Origin: Brachionus sp. 'Tiscar' | Lineage: Eukaryota; Rotifera; Eurotatoria; Ploima; Brachionidae | Assembly: GCA_006352455.1 (NCBI GenBank) | Contig: VANL01000089.1 | Coordinates: forward strand, 1-64,000 | Reading direction: 5' to 3' | Length of the DNA stretch: 64,000 nt | Part shown: positions 46,566 to 61,200 of the stretch, piece after piece | Layout of the letters: each line of letters begins with the position of its first letter | How positions within the stretch are numbered: position 1 is the first letter of the stretch | Translations under genes and position numbers: made by a program | The notes under the pieces: generated by a model | What the model was told of the DNA's origin: nothing | The model's input: only the letters and a program-made list of their open reading frames with translations | Database searches by the model: none

Positions 46566-47952
46566 TTAATTTGCTGATTTGTATTTTAAAATGGAAAGAA
46601 ATTTATTTTAATTTTATTGTTTGGATATTTATTTTAACTACAAAGCATTCCCGTAAAGTGAAGAACAATAATGTTTTTTTATACATTAATAAAATATAAA
46701 AAAAATAGTGAAATCAAATGTTTAAGCTTGTATTTTTAATGGATAAATTAACACCGGACAAATCGAAAGCTTTAACATTTAAAAAAAAAGAATTTCTTTT
46801 AATTAACAACACTTATTTGGGCTAACCTAATTTTTTTTTCTTTTTACCGTAATTTTATTTATTATAAATGTATTTCTTTCCCAAAAAACTTTTTATTTAT
46901 AAGTTTTATTTTGTAATTTTAAATAAAAAAAAATAAAGTAAAAATTTTGGAACATTGGGCATTTTACAAAAAAAATAATTTGATACTTTTAACTAGATTT
47001 TCTTTGTTGTTGTTGCTGTTATTTTTATCTTTTTTTTATTAAAAGTATTTTTATTTTTTATTAAAGATATGATAATATTGATAGAATAAAACAAATATCA
47101 AATATGATTTTTTTTAATTTAACCAATTTAGCAATTTAACTAATGTTTTTTTTAACATTAATAATTCACAAAAAAAAGACTCGTTTACTTTTTTTTCAAA
47201 ATTCTTGATTTGTTGATAAAAACTGAAAAAAATATATAATTCTACATTCTACTAAGTCTTGGAACTTTGATACTTGTAATTTGTTTAATTTCGACATTAA
47301 TTTATAAAAATTAAGCTAAATTATTGAAGGAAATTGATTATAAACAAATTGTGAAGTAAAATAAGCTTAATTGAGAATTGTAAAATTCATGAATAGACAA
47401 TGAGATAAAAAAAAAATTTATTTTTGCTCCTTTTTATAGTTACTTTACCATAATTTAATTTTTTTAGACCTCTTTTTTTGTATTTTATGTAATTTTTGTT
47501 ATTTTAATCATTATATTAAAAATTAGATGGGGTCTGGTTTAGGAATTCGGTTATGTTGTAGTTTAAAGTAATATTAGTTAAAATTAAAATTGATATTTAT
47601 ACTTTTATATAATTAAAATAAAGATTTTGATTATCAAAAAGAACAGCAAGTCCAAAAAGGAAAAGGTTAAATAGAATAAAATTTTTATTTAGTACAAAAA
47701 GTATTAAATTATTAAACCAATTTCATAAAATAAGAAAAAAGCTTTTTTTTCAAAATTTAATAAAAAATTGAAATAATGTTTAATAAATGTTTTTTGTAAA
47801 ATTTTTTAAGTCGCACAAGTTAATGAGCTCAAGTTTTGATATATAATGATTTTTCAACAATCTGCAAAATTTAGAACTTTGTGAATTTTAACATAAAAAA
47901 AAATATATATATATAAAACACCAAAAATTTAATTTGGACCGACCAAAACATA

Positions 47953-48094
47953 TACAGAGGATGTACCAGTTGTAAAAATTCATACAGTACGTTTCAGAAA
48001 TAAGTTGACAGTGTTTAGAGAAGTGCTTAAAGAAGCTGTCAACTTATTGCAGAAACGTACTGTGTGAATTTTTGCAACTGGTACATCCTCTGTA
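47953..48094. mobile_element. Palindromic MITE, mariner-like ends
   Basis: Arms 47953-48014 and 48033-48094 are inverted repeats over about 60 bases with only a handful of mismatches, starting TACAGAGGATGTACCAGTTG. The loop is about 18 bases. The outermost TA on both sides fits the TA target duplication of Tc1/mariner elements. It has no coding capacity. A third, degraded end is at 48193-48220. Confidence 0.75.
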
Positions 48095-48192
48095 CCACCA
48101 CTTAAAGCTGAATTAAATATCCTAAATTTACAATCATTTCTTTGAATTTTGCAGATGTATTGCAGATCTTTGTAAAATTATAATATTGGCGG

Positions 48193-48220
48193 TACAAAGG
48201 ATGTACCAGGTGCTACAATT
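48193..48220 (+). mobile_element. Solo terminal repeat of the same MITE family
   Basis: TACAAAGGATGTACCAGGTG matches the outer end of the element at 47953 with two mismatches in 20. No partner end is visible. Confidence 0.55.
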
Positions 48221-50353
48221 TACAGAAAATGTTTTGCTCTTTCAGAACTTGAGCTTAGGCATTTTTGATTTTTTTTTTAATTTATTTTTGATGCCTACGA
48301 AAAAAATGTTAAAAATTTTATTTAATTTCTAAATATAAGTATAAGGGATTGTAAGGTAACCCTACTGTATACTATAAAATAAAAAAATTTAAAATCAAAA
48401 TTTTTGTACGACAATAATTTTTTGTTACGTATTTTTAAAATATTTTTTTGACCTCCACTAAAATTTTGACTTCCCTAAGTTTTCCTATACGGAAATTAAT
48501 AATTTGAAGGCAAAATTTGAATCATAAGATAGCGTCGACGTTATGAATGTCAAATTTTTTTTCAACTAAAATTCCAATAGTGTTATTTTATTCTTCTAAT
48601 TAAGACGAAATAAATAAATCCAATTTGGGGAGAAATTAGACTTATTAAACCTTTGTAAAGGTATTTGATTTTTAATAAAGTTCAATCCAGGATCATCAAT
48701 TTGAATTTCTAATATCATGAAAAACTAATTATTTTTGAAAATAATTAGATTAATTTTTCATTATTTGAAATTATACATGAAAAATTTAATTCAGTAAATT
48801 TATCGACGAATATATTCTCGGGTCTTAAGAGCAAACAATCATCTAAATAATTATTAAGATTGAAAATTAGAAAATAAATTAGCAAACATAAGAAAAATTA
48901 GTAAGTACTTGCATGGTAGCTAATTTTCTTTAAGATAATTAAAAACGAGTCTTATCTTTTTGTTTTTTGAAGGATATTAAAAAATAATTTTTTGGAACAT
49001 TTTTTTTTAATTCTATTATAGTATTTTTCTAATTAAATTAAAATGTTGCATGGTAAGTAGAAAATTATCTATATTAGTCAAAAGTTATTTTAATTTCCGA
49101 ATTTTTGACGAATCATTTTTGAACAATATTAAAATTTTCAAAATTAAAAAGAAATGCTATCATTTTTGCGATTAAATAGAATTAAATTTATTTACTAAAT
49201 TAATAGTATGCATTTTTTAGTTTGTGCCTTTTCTAATAGTTTTGGGACCATTTATTTTTTAAAATATTTTAAATTTGATGTTTTCCATATATGATTGAGT
49301 TATGATTCTTTAAATAATTTATTTTAATTTAAAAAAAATTTGTGTCAGATAGACTTTCTAAATTAATTGATTAGAAAAAATATTTTTTATTCATTAATCG
49401 TTTATTAGAGATTTAAATTAATTTTTTTATACTAAAACCAAAAAAAAAATTGGAATTTCCAGTGGCATAACCACAAAAGAATCGTGTCCTTTACACTCTT
49501 TAACTAATAACCGCAAGAATTTAATTTAAGTTGAAAAATATTATTCAATAAGGAAATATTAACAATCAATATTTTAAAAAATTATCATCTCCTATTCAAA
49601 AAAAATAAAATATTAATAAAAATTTTGATATTGAAAATTCTAAAAGGCTTTATTTCATTTTTATTTTTATTTGAAGAAAAGTATTTCTAAAATTTTAAAA
49701 GCTTTTTAGAACTAATTAAAAAAATAGCTTTAATAAAATGTACCTAAAAAATTTTCAATTAGAATATTGAATATATTATTTATTTAAAGATTTTCATAAT
49801 AGGAAATAAGAACTAAAGAGAATGCTTGTAATACGGATTTTTTTTATATTAACTCTACAATTTTTTTCAAAATTCTCTCAAAAGCCAATTTCAAAATAAA
49901 GTTATCAAAAAAATAAGAAATTAACAGTACAAACTAATCTTATTTTAATGATGAAAATGGAATCAACTTGATTTGACATATCAAATAAAGTAATTTAGCA
50001 TAGCATCATTGCTTTAATTTGGTTTTTTTGATCATGACTAGAATATTTTTTCTAAATAATTTGAATGAAATTAAAAAAAGAGACAATAAATTTTTTGAAT
50101 CAATAATAAGCAATTTATTACCGCAGTTTGCAAATTAGTAGACCTTATTTTAAAGCGAATTGACTTTCATTTGTATCATTCAAGGCTCTAAATTGTGCAT
50201 ATTTTTGGCCATGTGTTGATTATTCAGTAGTTTTATGTTCAAATCTAGCATAAGATATTAATTCTCTCAAAAAAAGTCAAGAGAATAGCCACTAAATTAG
50301 TCCCTACATTGAAAAACTGAAGGCATATAGATCAAATTGCATTTGGGTACCTA

Positions 50354-50558
50354 TCATCGCTCCAAGAGCGTCGTATAAAAGGCAACATGAATAAATTCTT
50401 CAAACTCCGAAAGCAAATTGATCATATAAGTTGGGCAATACCAACTGCGAAATGTTTCTAATTGTTTCAAACGAGATCTGACCACTGAATCAGAGGGGCA
50501 CTTATTAGGAATCTCGGGATAAGCCTCTACCAACTGCTTATAGATAACTATCTTCTTC
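50354..50558 (-). pseudogene. Isolated coding-like segment, unknown family
   Basis: About 68 codons on the minus strand with balanced amino-acid composition, unlike the AT-biased noise around it: YKQLVEAYPEIPNKCPSDSV, then VRSRLKQLETFRSWYCP and LSEFEEFIHVAFYTTLLER, stop. There is no ATG. The segment begins after TTTTTTCTATTAG, a good splice acceptor, but no upstream exon was found. It is either the last exon of an unrecognised gene or a relic of a gene or transposon. Confidence 0.35.
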
Positions 50559-53500
50559 ACTAATAGAAAAAAGAATAGAATGGTTTACCTTCCGAAGTGT
50601 CATCAGTTAAAACAATTAAAAAAATATAAAATATTTTTAAGTTTAGTGTTAAGAGGTCATAGAATTTTGAAATTCGGTATTTAATATTTTAAAATTATTT
50701 TTCCTAGTTGTGTTTAAAACTATCTTTGAAGATGAAATAAGATTTCTATGTGTCGACTACTTAGCAAGACTACTAGCTGTAGCTTATTAATATTATTTCT
50801 TTAATTTTCGAATAGAAAATTAAGTACCTATTTTAATGATCGCCGAGAAAATGTCCTAAATTTTCAATAAAAATGTTATTTAAGAGTTATTATCACAAAA
50901 TTAAAATATAAATTTTTATCAGTAAAATAAATATACTTAACTATTTGTTTTTTTTTATATAAAATCACATTTAAATTTGTCCATGAGACTTAAACTTTAA
51001 TTAAAATAAACAAATATATTTTTTAACTTTTTTTTTCAATTTTTATGCAAAGAAAATCGAGTCAATTTTTGAGGGTGGGATTTTTTAATAAAGAAAAAAA
51101 TCAGTTTTTAAATGAACAAATTCTTATTTTCAAGTATAATTCCTTTTTCTAAAATTCGATCTAAATATCTGAAGTATTAGTTAATCAGTAATTAACCCAA
51201 ATACGAGATCAGAATTTTTAGCTACTCGAACAGTTAAATGTGCTGAAAGCCTAAAAATCAATAAGTTTTTTCTATTCGCTTAATTAGATTTGATTAATTT
51301 AGTTTTCTTTTTTTTATTATGCTTTAATTAGAAATCAAGCACCCTAATCTCAAACAAATAAGAACTGTTATTTCCTCAGGATCATATTTAAGACTACAAT
51401 TTAGACAGAGATTTTTAATTTAAATATCTTCATTTTAAAACATATTACCTACTCATCTTCGCAAAATTTCTAAATTAAATATAATTTTGTTATTTACACA
51501 ATAATGCGGCGTTGTTGTTCAAACACAATAAGAAAATATGCAAATTAAATGTTCGATGTTTAAGGAAAACGATTCATGATAAATTGGTGCAAACAAGAAA
51601 GAAGGCTTTAGTTGATTTAGAATTCATAATTTATGGTTTGTTTACAATGATGCTTGAGAAACGTTGTAGACAATGAATTAATAAGAATTTCGCTTTTTCA
51701 TAACAATAATTTGGAAACTTGCTCAGTATTAATTTTAATATTTTAAAATCAATTTTCATTATCTGTTTACCTTAACTATAGTTAGATTTCCTAAATGCCA
51801 TGTAAAATTTACATAAAATCTGTAAATTAAATCATTTGTCATTTTAAAATGATATTTTGAAAAATTTAAGAAATTCAAGCTTTCAAAGTCATTTTTTTTT
51901 TAGATTTGTGTCATAAAAAATTAGAGCAAAATACGCTTATTTAAGAACGCTTATCAAAAACAAAATTTTCAAATCAAATTTATTTTAAATTTTAATGATT
52001 GCATAAAGTTTAAATTTCCTTTTCTTTTTAAGATTTTCAATTTTAGATACTAAATTAAATTAATTTATGCTTTATTTTTTCTATTTTCGAAATAAAAGCT
52101 TGGTTTGGAATTAATTTTTAGCTTAGTTGAATTTTCGATTTGAAAGATCAATATTTGCATTGCCAAGTAAGAACTGTCATGAAAAATTTGGCAAGTAATC
52201 AATAATTTATTTAAATTTAAAAGAATTTTGTTTGCTTTAATACTAATTGACGACTGAAACGAATATCAGCGACTAAAAAATCAAAATAAAATATTGATTA
52301 AAATTAAAAAAAAACTTTGGAAACAAAATCGGTAAATTTTTTCTTGTTTTTTTTTTTTATATTTTTTAGTTGCAATTTTTATTATTTTTACTTTACCTAG
52401 ATAAACACAATTGAACAAAACCTTTCTATTTTGCTCTATAATATAAGGCAAGCTATCAAATTGAACCAATCCAAATCAGCTTTGAAAGTTTTGATTGACT
52501 TTTAAAAGCACTACTGAAACTACAATTTAATTAATTTCTTTTTCTCTTGTTTGTAAATTTTTTGCTTTTTTTTGACCATAATCATTCTTAATTTTGCAAT
52601 CACTAAAGAAAATGATTTTAAAAAATTATTCTATAAAAAATTCTGTCATCTTAAAATTAGAAATGAAAGATAAAGGCTTAGTTTTAAATTAAGTGCCACT
52701 AAAGTTTATTTCGTTTTCAATTTGATCATAGTGTGTTTTAAAAATAATGAGCTTTGTTTTTTTGAAAAATTTGTCAAAATTGAATATAAGAAACATCTAA
52801 TTAGACGTCATGACTGGGATGAAAATTTAAATAGCTATTCATCATTTGGCAAAAATTAATTCCAGAAAATAATACTCTCGAATCTAACTAAAAGACATTG
52901 TCACAAATTAACTAAGCCTTTTACATAATGGCACAATCTAGTCAAGAGGGGATTTATTTAAATAATTTTGCTTTTATTAATCTCTTAAAGCTGTCCAATT
53001 TCATTAGTTGTTTTAGCTGTTTAACATATTTGAATTTTTGTTTTAAAAACTTAATCAATTAAATCCGGTTTTTTATTTTATTTCCTTTTTTGTTTTTGGA
53101 AAATAAGAATAAAGCAAACAAAAACATTCTTAAAATAAATTTAACATAAATGATTAAATATGAAAAAAATCTTCAATATATTTTTCAATTTTAAACGAGA
53201 CCCTATTTCAATGAATTTCCCCAATAAATTTTCCTTTAGAAATTCATACCGAGCCTCCACTAGAGATTTCATAACTAAAAAATAAATATTTAAATATTAA
53301 ATATTTATTTTTTTTAAGTTGTCTATTTAGTAATTTATTTTGTTAATTTATTTTGAAATTTTTTTTTTGCGTCAGCATCACTAAAGTTCCAAAGCTTTGT
53401 CATTCAACAAAATTCTAGTGGTTCAAAATTGCTAAAATTAACACTTGTCTTTTATTCATCACACAATAAAGTTGTTCATACGTACGTAAAAAGTTCGAAT

Positions 53501-56500
53501 TAATTTTTAAAAAACAATCTTTTGGGCTGAATTATTTAGTGTGAATTTTCAAATTTTTGTTGATTGTTTTTTAAAAAAGGCCTATTAAATTTAAATCAAA
53601 CATTATTTAAAATCAAAATTCCTAAGAAGAAGAATTAAAAAAGAATTTTCATTTTTTTTTACTAAACCAATGATACACATAATCTTTTTAGATCAAATAT
53701 TGTTCAAAAAAGGCTGTTTTCTAAACCACTTTTTTAATTTTTTTAAATAGATTATTTTTCTGAAAATACTTGACTAATAGCGCATCAATTAATCACTAAA
53801 TATTTATTTAATTAATGTATGCTCAATATTCTCAACGCTATTAATTCCATTTGTCACTCGTGAACAATTTTAAAAAATATATTAAAAATTTTTTCTATTG
53901 AGGGCAAAAATTTCAATAATATCAGAATTAATTTAAAAAAGTTCAAAGCATTTTTTAAATTAAAACTTTGCATATTCATTTTTTAAAAGTAAATAAAAAT
54001 TTATTTCTTGCTTTTAGACTTAATTTTGTGAAATATTTTATTGACTGAAAAAATATGACAAAAAATTCGTACATTAATATCTCAAAATATGTCAGTAACA
54101 AATGCATCAAATATATTAGCAATTGGAAAAATCATTGTCAGAAAATAAATTAAGGTTTCATTTGCAAATCAAATTGAATTTATTTTAAAGCCAAGCCAAT
54201 GTAAAAAATTTAATAAAAGACTAGCTAGTTAATTATTAATTTTTTATTAGTTCTAAATATGCAATAATTCTTTTAAATAATCTATTTCTTACATTTAGGA
54301 CAACAGAAAATATTTTCAAAACTTTTGCTATCTTGAAAATTTTTAATATTAAAAGCAATTATCTCGAAATATTTAGGAAATATTTTATTTTTTTTCAAAT
54401 TTAAATTTCAAAAATAATTTATTCTAGAATTTGTTTTCATTTCTGTTACTATTGTTAATTATTATCGTTGTTATTTTTTCTTTTTTATTTATTTAAAAAC
54501 ATTTTAAATATTTAAAACAAATATACACTAGTATTTTAATTTAGTTATTTAATCAATTTTTTAAAAAAGCTTTTTCTCAATATAAGCAATCTTGATTTAT
54601 TTAGCCATTTTTAAAGTTTTTTTTTCTAAACTGTGAGTATTTATCACACTAAAAACTGAAATCTTAATGTTCCAAGTATCTGGTATCTCGAATTATTTGT
54701 TTTTAATAAATACAAGTCAATAAATTAATTGTTATCTTTTTCAAATAATTTTTGTATTATTTATTTGTCTGTAAAATTATACACATATATTTATTTTTCA
54801 TTTTTTTTAAAATAAATAAATACTTGATTAGCAGTTACGATACATAATATTAATTTGATGCAATAATTTAAAATCAATAATCTTAGCTAGATTTTCGTCT
54901 TTTTTTAAAAGAGTTAAAATAAGAAATAATTTTTAGAAAATTGATAAATTCTTTAATTTTCAATTAGTTTATTTAACTAATTAATTTTATTTTTAATAAT
55001 TTTTAAAAATAATTAAATATAGGAAAAATACATTTGCAAATAAAGATTTATTATTGTCATTACAGGTAGAATGAAAGCTGAATTTAAATATTTTTTCAAA
55101 TTCAAAATATCTACGAAAAGCATGATTATTTATGTAATCTATAAAATAAAAAATTAAATTATCAACGTTCTATAACAAAACTCGTTGATACTCCTGAGTA
55201 AATTGTCTTTCATCTCATATTACCTGTTATTTGTTTTGTTTTCTGACTGATGATTTAATAAAATTGTCAACTTATTCCTTTTATTAATAGAGAAAAAATT
55301 CATTCACTTTAAGAGATTTTCATTTAATATAGGAGTTATATAGGGGTTAAATAAAAGGGTTAGAAATTATAATTTTTCAAAATATAGAATTACTAAATTA
55401 TTAGACGTTATTTCAGTAATTTTAATTTATTTAAAAAATAAAATAAAATATCTAAAAGTTTAAATCATAAATTATCAATTACGTTTTGATTTTTTTTACT
55501 TTGAGCACAAAGAATAGCTAAATTTCAAATATGGTTAACTTTTTATCGATATTTTTTTTGATATGGTGTGTCTTATCGTACTCTTAGCGCCATGATAATA
55601 TTTCTAATATAAGCTTGAATTGTAAATTTTATTGATTTTTCTAATATAGTACATCTTCATAAAGTTTTTTTTCGAAAAGTAACAATTGAATTGAAAAAAA
55701 GCAACTAAAAATTATTATAATTTAATAGTTTAAATTTAAGAAATTTTTCGCCCACTTTCTCTTGATCTAAGATAAATCTTATTTGATTAACAAGACTGCA
55801 GGAAAAAACTCTCTTAATTTTTCAGGTGGATAGGTTTCGATGGAAAAATATTTCTTAAGATTTTACTTCTAAATTGTTAGAACATTAATTTATTTTATTT
55901 AGGATATTAAAATTGAGAATGATCATTTCAATTATTAAGAACAGGGAAGAATTAATATTAACAAGTCAAGAAGATTTAAAGTTATTCAAAAGAAAAATTT
56001 GAAATTTATTAGATACTTCCTGATCTTCAACATCATTAATAATGATAAAAAAGGTTTTAAAACGGTGCGAGAATGTTGTATTTTTATAGAAAATTCTAAT
56101 ACCTTTGTTCGAAAAATTTTAGTTGATAAATCATACAATATGAGTCTCAAATCTCAATCAAAATTTTAAAAAAGTACAAATTAAAGCTGTTTACATGGAA
56201 TTAAAGTAAGAAAAAGTTAAAGTTTAAAAGTAATGGATAAAATGTGACTTAAACTTCAGGTTATTGCGTTCTAGTCTATTGAAAATTAGTTAATTGAACT
56301 TAATATTCGTAAGGCATAAAATTGATTTAGCATTTACCAAGGTTGAGAGCCTTAGTCTGAAGAGTTTTTTCAAAAAAAAAAACTAAAAAATATTTTTTTG
56401 TTTTCAGTAAATATAAATAAATTGTTATTTATTCTTCATTAATTTTACACTATTTTTGGAAGGTTTTTTTTAAGATTACTTGATTCTGCTAATAAAAATT

Positions 56501-58291
56501 TAAAAATCGATAAACATAATCATAAACCTTTTTCTTGATTCTCAATCTTTATGTTTACATTAGGTAAAAGTCGAAAAATTTCCAAGAAGTTTGTTTTTAT
56601 ATTCAAAAAGTGAAATGATTGCGTGAATGCCATTAAACAATCAAAATCAAAATAAAATTATCACGAGCTTTTTGTTATTTTTTCATTTCATTTATATTTT
56701 ATTATAAACATTTTGAGAATTTAAGTTTACAAAATTTAATTTAAATAAAAAAAAATTTTGTCAGTTTTAATGGGGCATAAAATTCTCTTTAATATCTGAG
56801 TTCTTTTTTCCAAAAAATTTTTTAAAATTATTCAATGTAAAGGCTTAATTCTTAATTTTTACGCATGTCTTTAAAAAATTCTGTTCTAAAATTACATAAA
56901 AAAAATGTTTTGCAGTCAAATGAGAATTTATTAGGTTAAATTTACCTTTTTAGTGGAATACAACAATGTTTCTATAACTTATTATTTCTAATTAAATTCA
57001 ATCTAATTCTTTAAGGTATGCTGAAATTCAATCTATCGATAAACTTTTTTTTTGGTTACAAGCATAAGTAAAATAGCAAAGATTTTTTTAATTAAGCACA
57101 AAAAAAATTTCTTGAATAAATTAACTATTTCGAAAATTGTATGATAAACAAAGGCCAGATGATTTAAAACCAAATTTAGCTACTATTTGGGATATTTCTG
57201 CTAATATCTTAAAAACAATCGAATATAGTTATCACTTTTTGCACAGGTAAATTTAAAAAAAAAATAAATACGAAATTTAGAAATCCAAAAGCTCTTAGCA
57301 AAAGTTGTTTGAATATTTATTTCTAAAATATTTTCGATAAATTTAAAAACTACAGTCAAAAGCAGTTCAGTCATAAAAAACTTCACGTAAACCAAGAACA
57401 GAATCTTAAGAAATCTATCTTTTTACACATAATTTAAAACAGAAATTGAATTCTCATGATTAATATGATTCTATTATACAGAAAACAAAAACAACTAAAA
57501 AAGTATTTATCTTATTTTAGCTTTTTTTCATATGATTGTTTCCTATAACAAAAATTGCATCTTATTTGTTTTTTTTTTGAATAATGCAAAAAAGCAAAAA
57601 TAAAAAAATTTAAAAGTCTAAAAATTAAAATTATAACTTGAATTTTAGATTTTTTTAAACAAAATAAAATCATTAATGTGGTTAAATTGCATTAGTAATG
57701 ATTTATTTTGGTAGAATCGATTAATATATATGTTAAGACTAATCAGAAATAATAACTAATTTATCTGTTCTACGAATTAATTAATTTTTCTTCATTCGCA
57801 GCAAAAACATTTTTAAACCCTGGAAAAAAAAGCTAAATTTTCAAGAGCTGAATATCATTTTAAGTGTAAATTGAATGATTGTAAAGAGTTTTTATAACTA
57901 CGCAGTTATTAAAATTTTTTGTTGCATAAACATTTAGCTAATTAAGTTAAATCTAGTGATTTAGTCTTGCCAGTAATTTGAACTTAATAATATTTATTCC
58001 AAATAGCTTGAGGTCGTTTTCTCAAGAGTAAAGAAAAAATGCTTGGATAAAAATAAATTCAATTCAATAATTCAGTAATGAGTTTCTTATGGCGCTTTGT
58101 TGCCGAGATATTTTTGTTCAAAATGTCTATAGCGCCATTAGCATCAAATGGCCAACTTAGTTCAAAGCAATTTAAGAAGAAAAAAAAAACTTTTTAGGAA
58201 AAAAATAATTATTTATTTTTTAACAAATTCTAGAATGAAACATTTGATAAATGATCTCTAAAAAGAGATATTTAGAAATTGGCCACCAAAA

Positions 58292-61200
58292 ATGTCCAAT
58301 GTAATAACCAATTCATTTAAAGAGGATGAGAATAAATTTGGCAATAAGAAATATGTACGTTTTGAAGACAAACTAAACAAAAACGATAGCAATCAGTTTG
58401 ACGATAGTAATAAAACTGATTTTAGCAAGGCCGACGAAAACGATAATGGCAATATAATCATAAAAAATTGTAAAAATAATAATCAACTCAATAAAAAGCA
58501 ATTAAGTGATAAAATGGTATTAAAAAAAAAATCTCAAGATAATAATGCTAGGACTTCGATGCAGCAACATCCTGGTATTATACGAAATTTTTTAAAATTA
58601 TTCAGGCAATTTCGATCCGATAGCAATTCACAAAGCATAAATGGAGAATGTTTGAATTCTTCAAATATTAAAAAGAATTCAACGTCGACAAGTTCAATTG
58701 AATCAAATTCGAATTCAAGTACTTTTTGCATTTGGTAAGGAATAAATTTTTATTTCGCTATTTTTTTCTTCATAATTTCTTATAATTGTTGTTACATTTA
58801 AATTTTATTACATTTGATAAAAAAAATAAGTTTTATGTTTTCTAAATTTTTTTGTTGAAAAAGCAAGCCTAAACGAGAAAAGCCAAAAATAATTTTTGTT
58901 AACGACGATATTAAAATGGACTCGTCAATTAAGTCAAAATCAGAAGAAATTCAACATTCAAAGATCAAACTTGGAAATTTGAGGTCAAGTCTTACAAAAT
59001 TTAAGCAAGAAAATTTTTCAAATCCCAGTGAAAAGGACATAATAGAAATAAATGTTACAAATTCGAGTCCAGACTCTGTGCGCAATAAATACATCAACTA
59101 TAATGCGTCTTCGTCAAAGCGGTTGTTAGGCAAAAAGGCTGGAAAGCTATCGACTAGCAACAATAGTTTGACTGTACCATCAGGTTTTCACTCTGGTCCG
59201 AATCATAGACGAGAGTCTTTTTTGTACCGCATAGAGAATGATTCAGATAACCATGTTAAATTGCCAATTAGGAGCGCATCCATCGCAAGTACTAGTGAAG
59301 GGTAAATATCAATCTATGTTCATTTCTCTTAGTTCTTCAAGACCCTAGAAGACCAAAAAAAAATATTTGGTTTATATGAATCAAAATTAGGATAATTTGA
59401 GTTTGGCTAAATTTGTTCAAACTGAATGAAACTGAATCATCTATTATCTTTAATTAAGGTCAAATAGAGTTAAATATAATTTTTGTCTAGAATTAATTCG
59501 AAATTCTCTTCAAAAGTGGTTGCACTTTGAATTTTTTTTCAACTAAGATTTTATTAGTGAATAAGATTGATTGATTTTTAATTTTTAATCTTTCCAAATT
59601 TTTTTTGTTCTATATTACAGATTATTTTTGAAGGTTAAATTTATTTAAGAGATAAAAATAAAAAATTTTTTGTTGGTTCTGTTCTTCATTATTTGATATT
59701 TTAAAAAAATTTTTTAAAAATTTAATGTTAACTTTTAAATTTTGAACAATTAACAGACGCTTCCAATTTGAGTGCACATTTGGTTAACATTAAAAAATAT
59801 GTTTGATTTAAATAACATGATAGAGAGCTGAACTATTTGATAAAATAACTCAACTGTTTAATTGTGGCACGAAATGATAAATGTTCTTTAGATTAAATTT
59901 TTTCTTGCTGCTATTGGCATATCGAATTTAAGTAAGCAATTTTATCGCTTTGTTTTAGCTTAAATCAATCTATGTTGCCAATCTGTTTTTCATTTTTTCA
60001 ATTTAACATTCAAATCGATCGTATAAATTCAATTTTGTGTATTTTCTAAAAATTCAAAATTTTAATTCCAAATATCAGTTTTTTTTCTAGTTTTACAAAG
60101 TCTTTTTATTTTTTTTTTAGTAAAGATTCATTAAAAAAATTTTATGAGAAAAAAATTTAATATAGGATTTCCGATTTTTATGCTTTGAGAGACAATCAAA
60201 TTGATTTCGTAGGCTTGGTTAGAACACATAATCAATCAATACATAAGAACATACTAAGCAGTTTTAAAATTTTAATTTATCTAAATCTGTTAAAACAGAA
60301 GCAGATATTTTCGTTGTTGACTTGATAATTAAAACATATTCAATGCAGCTACAGTGGGATTAGTTTGCCTTTTTATTCTAGGTGAACATTTTGTTAAATC
60401 CACTTCTTTTTAGCGAGGAAGCTACGGCAACAATATCAAAAACTGTTTTTGTTGTAAATTAAACTCTACTTGTGCTACCTGTTTAAATAGATCGTTTCTT
60501 TTTGAAATCCAGATTTATCAACTGATTCCAGCAAAATTCAGGTTAAAAAAATCACTCATAATAAATGAGAGAACCGGCTTTTAAAAACCGGTCCAACAGT
60601 CTTATTATTATTATACTTTATAAAAAGCTATTAATTTACGAATTCCCTAACAATTTAATCTAATTCGAATTAGCTAGTAGCATTTTCAGCTTATTTTTGA
60701 AGAATTTTCTGATAGAAAATATATTATTAATTAGTATTCATTGTCATGTAATAAAATTACAGGAAAAAACTTTTTTTATGTCTCATTGAAAATTCTAAAA
60801 AATAGTTAACTAAAATGATAAATTTATTTTTCTTGTGCTTTTAGCTAAATCGAAAAAACTATCTTACTCTGGCTAGGGACTAAAATAAAATATTGCATTT
60901 CAAAATAATATTTATGAAATTACAGAAGCCTCTAGATCATTATATTTTTAGTGGTATGTTAGTCTGAATGTATGTTTGAAGATAAATATTTCCTTATACT
61001 GCTAAATAAGTAGCTTGTATTGGATTAAATCGAGTCAAAATTGATCTTGACACCAATCAAAATTGGTCATGAGAACTAAGCAGAGGAACAATTGTTCGAG
61101 CCATTTTGTTAATTCGATAATTTAAGCTGAAATCTTAATATAAATCAATATAAATTAGATGTAATGCAATTTAAATCCTTTTGTTAGTATGTATTAAGAG

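Larger units (their letters stand above)
46566..58291. other. Gene-poor AT-rich region, 11.7 kb
   Basis: Between BRSK and PDE4. Recognised contents are the palindromic element at 47953-48094, its solo end at 48193-48220, and the isolated minus-strand coding-like segment at 50354-50558. Elsewhere open frames are short and made of AT-biased codons. The right part must contain the long-isoform promoter of PDE4. Confidence 0.5.

Noticed and set aside
57201..57395. 64-residue minus-strand frame
   Set aside because: Phe/Ile/Lys-rich noise without splice or family support.
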